DNA of 58,390 nucleotides from Candidatus Hydrogenedentota bacterium (lineage in GTDB: Bacteria > UBA8481 > J006), in NCBI GenBank assembly GCA_003697085.1, contig RFFU01000097.1:1-58390 (forward strand). Direction: 5' to 3'. This document shows, one piece after another, positions 55,180-58,390 of this stretch (its first letter is position 1; the number at the start of each line of letters is the position of its first letter). The notes beneath the pieces were generated by a model. It was not told the origin of the DNA and did no database searches. It was given only the letters and a program-made list of their open reading frames with translations. The position numbers were made by a program, and so were the translations under genes.

Positions 55180-57617
55180 CGGATCACCACCAGTTTTCCG
55201 GTCTTTTTATTGCCGGTCCCAAGGTCCTCGACAACGTAGATATAAACCCCGCTGGCGATCGGTTGTCCGACCTCATTCGTTACATCCCACTGCACCTGGC
55301 CCGTTGAGTTGTTCGTCTGAAAATCGAAGACCTTTCGCCCCGCCACCGTGAAGACCCGGATGCGTACCTTGAGCGGAAGATTGAGGAAATAGATTCCCGT
55401 CCCCGGTGCTCCGGTGAAGTTTCTCCCTGTCGCATCAACACCGTCGTTGGGACGGAACGGATTTGGAGCCACCATAAAGGTGCTTAGGTTGGGAGACGCC
55501 GCGACGCCGACGAGACGAAAGATCGAGAAATGCGCCGTGATCGTCTCCAGAAACCCCGGCGTGTCCGCCGTCGGGTCTTGACTCGCCGTCGTCGGCATCT
55601 CTTCCCATGCGTCTCCGGGAATCCCGGAATGCCTCATGATCTTGAGCGTATTCCATCGGACGAACGTCCCATCAACGAAGCCGTCCTGGTTGTCATCGCG
55701 GAACGTCAAGTGGACCGTCGCCGTCTTGTTGCCCGCCATCTCCGTATCTCCGCTCGAAACGCTCACCTCCAAGGCATCCCAAACGGGGCGTGCCGTTACG
55801 GAAGTGAGGTCGGTATCGAAGCCCGCCTTCGAGCGAATCGAGACGGACAGGAAGATGCCGGCCGTATCCTGCGCCACAGGAAATGCGCCGTCCGGAAGCA
55901 CGACATACCCACCTTGGGTATCCGTGCCGTTGACGATCGGGAAGGTCTCCGTACGGTTAGCGCTGAAGACCCTGTCCACCTTCAGTCCGTCCCTCAGAAC
56001 CGTGGTTTGAATGGAAGGCGAATCGATCGCCGGATCGACGATCAATGTCGAGACGCTGGCCGCCGTCAGCCAACTCGATTCCCCCTGATCGTCGTTCACA
56101 ATCACGCGTATCTCGTAGGTATCGGCGGCAAGACCCGACAAGTCCCAGACGAACCGATAATTTCCGATATCCGTCTTTGCCTTCGCAACCGCAATCGGGT
56201 TTGCGTTCTCTGATGCTACTGTGGAGGGCGACATATCCGTCCAGGCTCCGTTGGGGAAGAGGCGATATTGGAGGAGGAAGGAGACGGCCGAATCGATCTG
56301 TTGGGAGGTCCCATCGAGCGTGAAGAAGATCGGCAAGGCCGAATCGCCTTCCCTGATCTTCGTCCCCGCTTCCGGGAATTCCATCACGCCGTTGGCGACG
56401 GTGGGAGCCGAGGTCCGGGCGATGACGCTTCCGAAGACCGCCGGCCCCTGGTTTCCATTCGTGTCCTGAGCGACAACCTGAAAACGATATTCCTTTCCGT
56501 TCGTCAGCATGGTGGTCAAAAATCTCAGAAATTCGGACGTATCCTGTCCGACCACCGCCAGCAAGGTATCCGCCGCCGTCCCGCGCCCTTCATCCCAGGA
56601 GAGATTGTATTGGACGACATCGAGCGAGGGGGAACGTTGCCAGGTGATGAGAATGGCACCCGTGTCCAACGCGGTCAGCGTGAATCCGCGGACAGCCAAC
56701 GGCGCCATCGTTTCCGCTGGAGCAAGACGAACGATGGTTTCCGCCGCGGTCCAGGAACTGAAATTCCCCAGAGCGTCCCGCGTTCGCATACGCCAGTAGA
56801 ACGTGTCTACAGCCGTGAAGAGATACAACGGCCGCGTCTCGCTCGTCCCGAAATTATGGAAGAAATCGAGGATCGGCGTATCGAAGGCGGTATCGTTGGC
56901 GACTTGGAATTGATAATCCGTGATGCTCGGTCCCGTCGTTGTTCCGTCGATCCAGTCGAAGAGAAACGACGTCGCGGTCGTCTCGACGCCCCCGACGGGA
57001 TAGACAAGAGTCGGCGGCGTCAACGTATAGATCCGCAGGAGCGAATCACCGACCGTACGACTGTTTCCGCGGATGTCCGAGGCGACGATCCGCCAAAAGT
57101 ATGTATCGTTCGGAGCGACGGCCACGCGCAAGAACGAGGTCTCCGCCACCGTTGAATCCACCACGTAATTGCCCGCCATATCCGTGTCCACGATCAAACG
57201 ATAGGAGATCGGATGCGACGAATCCTCTGCCTCCGTCCAACGAAACGTGATCCAGTTTTCGTTCGTGTCGATGTCGTCCACCGGATTCAATAACGTGAAT
57301 TCCGTCGGGGGGGTGGTGTCATGAGTGCCGAGCCAGTATTGCGTCAGTCCCGCCAAAATGCGGCGCGCCGGAATGACCACTTCTCCCGTCGCCGGTCCCC
57401 CGTTAGTAAAGTAACTCACTTTTCCTCCCACATACAACGTGGAACCGCCGCCACTGCTGATGACCGCTCTCACGGTATAGGTGTCGTTCCGCATAAATCC
57501 CGATGTCGCCGCAGCGGCTTTCGGAAGGACTCCAAGAAGTAAGAGCACCGTCAGAAAGAAGGAACGCAGGCATCGCCCCACGTCGACTCTCACGGGAACC
57601 ACTTCTTGTCTTCTCAC
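55176..57617 (-). CDS. Secreted multi-domain protein with T9SS/FlgD-like C-terminal domain
   Basis: 813 residues from GTG 57617, preceded by GGGAG. A signal peptide (FFLTVLLLLGVLPKAAA) is followed by four or five fibronectin/Ig-like beta domains, each with a YxWR(I/M) strand or similar (for example NDTYFWRIVASD, VDTFYWRMRTRD). The C-terminal 90 residues have VAPNPFRPN, then KVRIRVFTVAGRKVFDF and GVYIYVVE: the type IX sorting/FlgD-Ig-like pattern. It is probably exported to the surface and anchored or released. The function of the Ig array is unknown. It overlaps the PorV-like gene by four bases. Confidence 0.82.
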   Translation of the reverse strand: MRRQEVVPVRVDVGRCLRSFFLTVLLLLGVLPKAAAATSGFMRNDTYTVRAVISSGGGSTLYVGGKVSYFTNGGPATGEVVIPARRILAGLTQYWLGTHDTTPPTEFTLLNPVDDIDTNENWITFRWTEAEDSSHPISYRLIVDTDMAGNYVVDSTVAETSFLRVAVAPNDTYFWRIVASDIRGNSRTVGDSLLRIYTLTPPTLVYPVGGVETTATSFLFDWIDGTTTGPSITDYQFQVANDTAFDTPILDFFHNFGTSETRPLYLFTAVDTFYWRMRTRDALGNFSSWTAAETIVRLAPAETMAPLAVRGFTLTALDTGAILITWQRSPSLDVVQYNLSWDEGRGTAADTLLAVVGQDTSEFLRFLTTMLTNGKEYRFQVVAQDTNGNQGPAVFGSVIARTSAPTVANGVMEFPEAGTKIREGDSALPIFFTLDGTSQQIDSAVSFLLQYRLFPNGAWTDMSPSTVASENANPIAVAKAKTDIGNYRFVWDLSGLAADTYEIRVIVNDDQGESSWLTAASVSTLIVDPAIDSPSIQTTVLRDGLKVDRVFSANRTETFPIVNGTDTQGGYVVLPDGAFPVAQDTAGIFLSVSIRSKAGFDTDLTSVTARPVWDALEVSVSSGDTEMAGNKTATVHLTFRDDNQDGFVDGTFVRWNTLKIMRHSGIPGDAWEEMPTTASQDPTADTPGFLETITAHFSIFRLVGVAASPNLSTFMVAPNPFRPNDGVDATGRNFTGAPGTGIYFLNLPLKVRIRVFTVAGRKVFDFQTNNSTGQVQWDVTNEVGQPIASGVYIYVVEDLGTGNKKTGKLVVIR

Positions 57618-57680
57618 CGTGGAACTCCCGTTCGCCCTCTCCGGCTCTCTCTCATCCCGGCGCCCTCGCTTCTCTCCGTC

Positions 57681-58390
57681 CTACCGTGTCTCTCCCCCGA
57701 TGCGCTCCTCCATTCGGCTCATTCTCTCCTCTAAAAGCCGAACCCGTTCGCGAAGTTCCTCGTTCTCGGAAACCAGCCTTCTCAAAATCTCCACCGCCGT
57801 TTCGTGATATCTCCGGAAATTCTCGAGCCCCTCCGGATCACTGACCGGTTGGTTCTTCAGACCGGCGACATACACGAGTTTCTCCCCGCTCAGGCGCTCC
57901 AAAACTCTGATCGCCTTCAACATATCGACATTGATCTTCTTTCCGAGTTCGGGATTCTCGCTGTAGAACGACCAGGCCATGTCCTCGCTTCGCGGCGAGA
58001 GGCTGAAGTTGTGGGGGGAGAGAGTCGTAATATTCCCCGCTCCGTCCATCACTCTCAGTTCGAAGGTTCCCAATACGTTCTCGGACCACAAGATGGCACC
58101 GTTCGCGACGGGCCCCGCCGGCGTCGAGCCGTTGGAAAGAACCAACCGGCCCGTGTTGATATGAAGACTGTCGGCCGGAGCATTGGAACCGATACCGATG
58201 GAATGATTAGCCGTGTCGATCACCAGTGTCGGAGTATCGATTCCACCGGCCGCAATCAGATCGGCCGGGAGTTTCCCCGCGACACTGTCCGGAAGCACCA
58301 CCTTGCCCACAAGCGTCTGAACCCGCACGCTCGTGATCGTGTCCATCGTTATCCCGCCCACGATGTCCTTCGCACGCACCGACTGGATGC
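57681..58390 (-). CDS. Fibre-like surface protein, C-terminal part (runs off window)
   Basis: The frame is open to the right edge; a GTG at 58379 is not necessarily the start. The visible 236 residues contain tail-fibre-like beta segments (LVIDTANHSIGIGSNAPADSL; a stretch with GRLVLSNGSTPAGPVANGAI) like those in Bacteroidota or phage-type fibres before an endosialidase chaperone domain. A region with MLKAIRVLERLSGEKLV follows, then a C-terminal coiled coil (about the last 45 residues, ENEELRERVRLLEERMSRME). It lies 63 bases upstream of the sorting-domain protein and is probably part of the same surface-protein operon. Confidence 0.7.
   Translation of the reverse strand, partial: IQSVRAKDIVGGITMDTITSVRVQTLVGKVVLPDSVAGKLPADLIAAGGIDTPTLVIDTANHSIGIGSNAPADSLHINTGRLVLSNGSTPAGPVANGAILWSENVLGTFELRVMDGAGNITTLSPHNFSLSPRSEDMAWSFYSENPELGKKINVDMLKAIRVLERLSGEKLVYVAGLKNQPVSDPEGLENFRRYHETAVEILRRLVSENEELRERVRLLEERMSRMEERIGGETR

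Noticed and set aside
1-58390. CRISPR arrays, insertion sequences, prophage, rRNA or tRNA genes
   Set aside because: No regularly spaced identical repeats, transposase, phage structural or integrase motifs, or RNA-gene signatures were seen anywhere in the window.

Overview
The window is a GC-rich (roughly 57-58%) stretch of a Gram-negative bacterial chromosome, densely packed with housekeeping genes. I see no IS element, prophage, CRISPR array, rRNA or tRNA. Lipoproteins, a PorV-like barrel, a protein with a T9SS/FlgD-like C-terminus, a CsgG-like protein and a GspN-like protein imply an outer membrane. PorV plus sorting-domain proteins, a single-chain AceE, ferredoxin-type KorAB and a class I adenylate cyclase do not fit one familiar phylum. 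An FCB-related or uncultured candidate lineage seems likely, but no marker here settles it.

Layout. 1-1918: end of a phosphate ABC transporter operon (pstC-pstA-pstB). 2188-4713: leuS. 4714-5218: a dispersed intergenic repeat. 5219-8488: korA-korB and a small zinc-ribbon protein. 8860-13858: a tight leftward operon of Ser/Thr kinase-TPR, LD-carboxypeptidase, YkgJ-type cysteine-cluster protein and a secreted protein. 14243-15560: an ankyrin protein and rpmB. 15561-20546: a GT-C-like membrane protein, a CsgG-like protein with a small coiled-coil exported partner, and a TPR lipoprotein. 20892-23982: DUF4126, a PLP enzyme and pduL. 24473-31424: two tandem CHASE2-cyclases. 31545-33606: rmuC and a lipoprotein. 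34121-39687: a complete pyruvate dehydrogenase operon (aceE-aceF-lpd). 39745-44527: a cyclic-nucleotide-binding protein, a membrane TPR protein and ktrA-ktrB. 44903-48230: a GspN-like protein and a class I adenylate cyclase. 48322-53661: ftsA, ftsZ, a possible tiny ORF, pilT and an amidase. 54199-58390: a PorV-like barrel, a T9SS-like cargo protein and a fibre-like protein cut by the window edge.

The main discovery is the cyclase pair at 24473-31424. Their catalytic domains align without gaps but have lost opposite halves of the class III active site. The first protein lacks both metal-binding Asp and the phosphate-binding Arg but keeps the base-selecting Lys/Thr and the transition-state Asn/Arg. 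The second keeps the metal half and lacks the transition-state half. I infer an obligate heterodimer with one working site, the layout of mammalian transmembrane adenylyl cyclase (C1/C2), here built from two separate CHASE2 receptors. With a class I cyclase and a stand-alone cNMP-binding protein in the same window, cAMP signalling looks prominent.

Other points: four diverged copies of one intergenic repeat, several promoters whose -10 box lies 5-7 bases before the ATG (possible leaderless mRNAs), frequent TTGA/GTGA stop-start overlaps, and a possible 53-codon gene between ftsZ and pilT.
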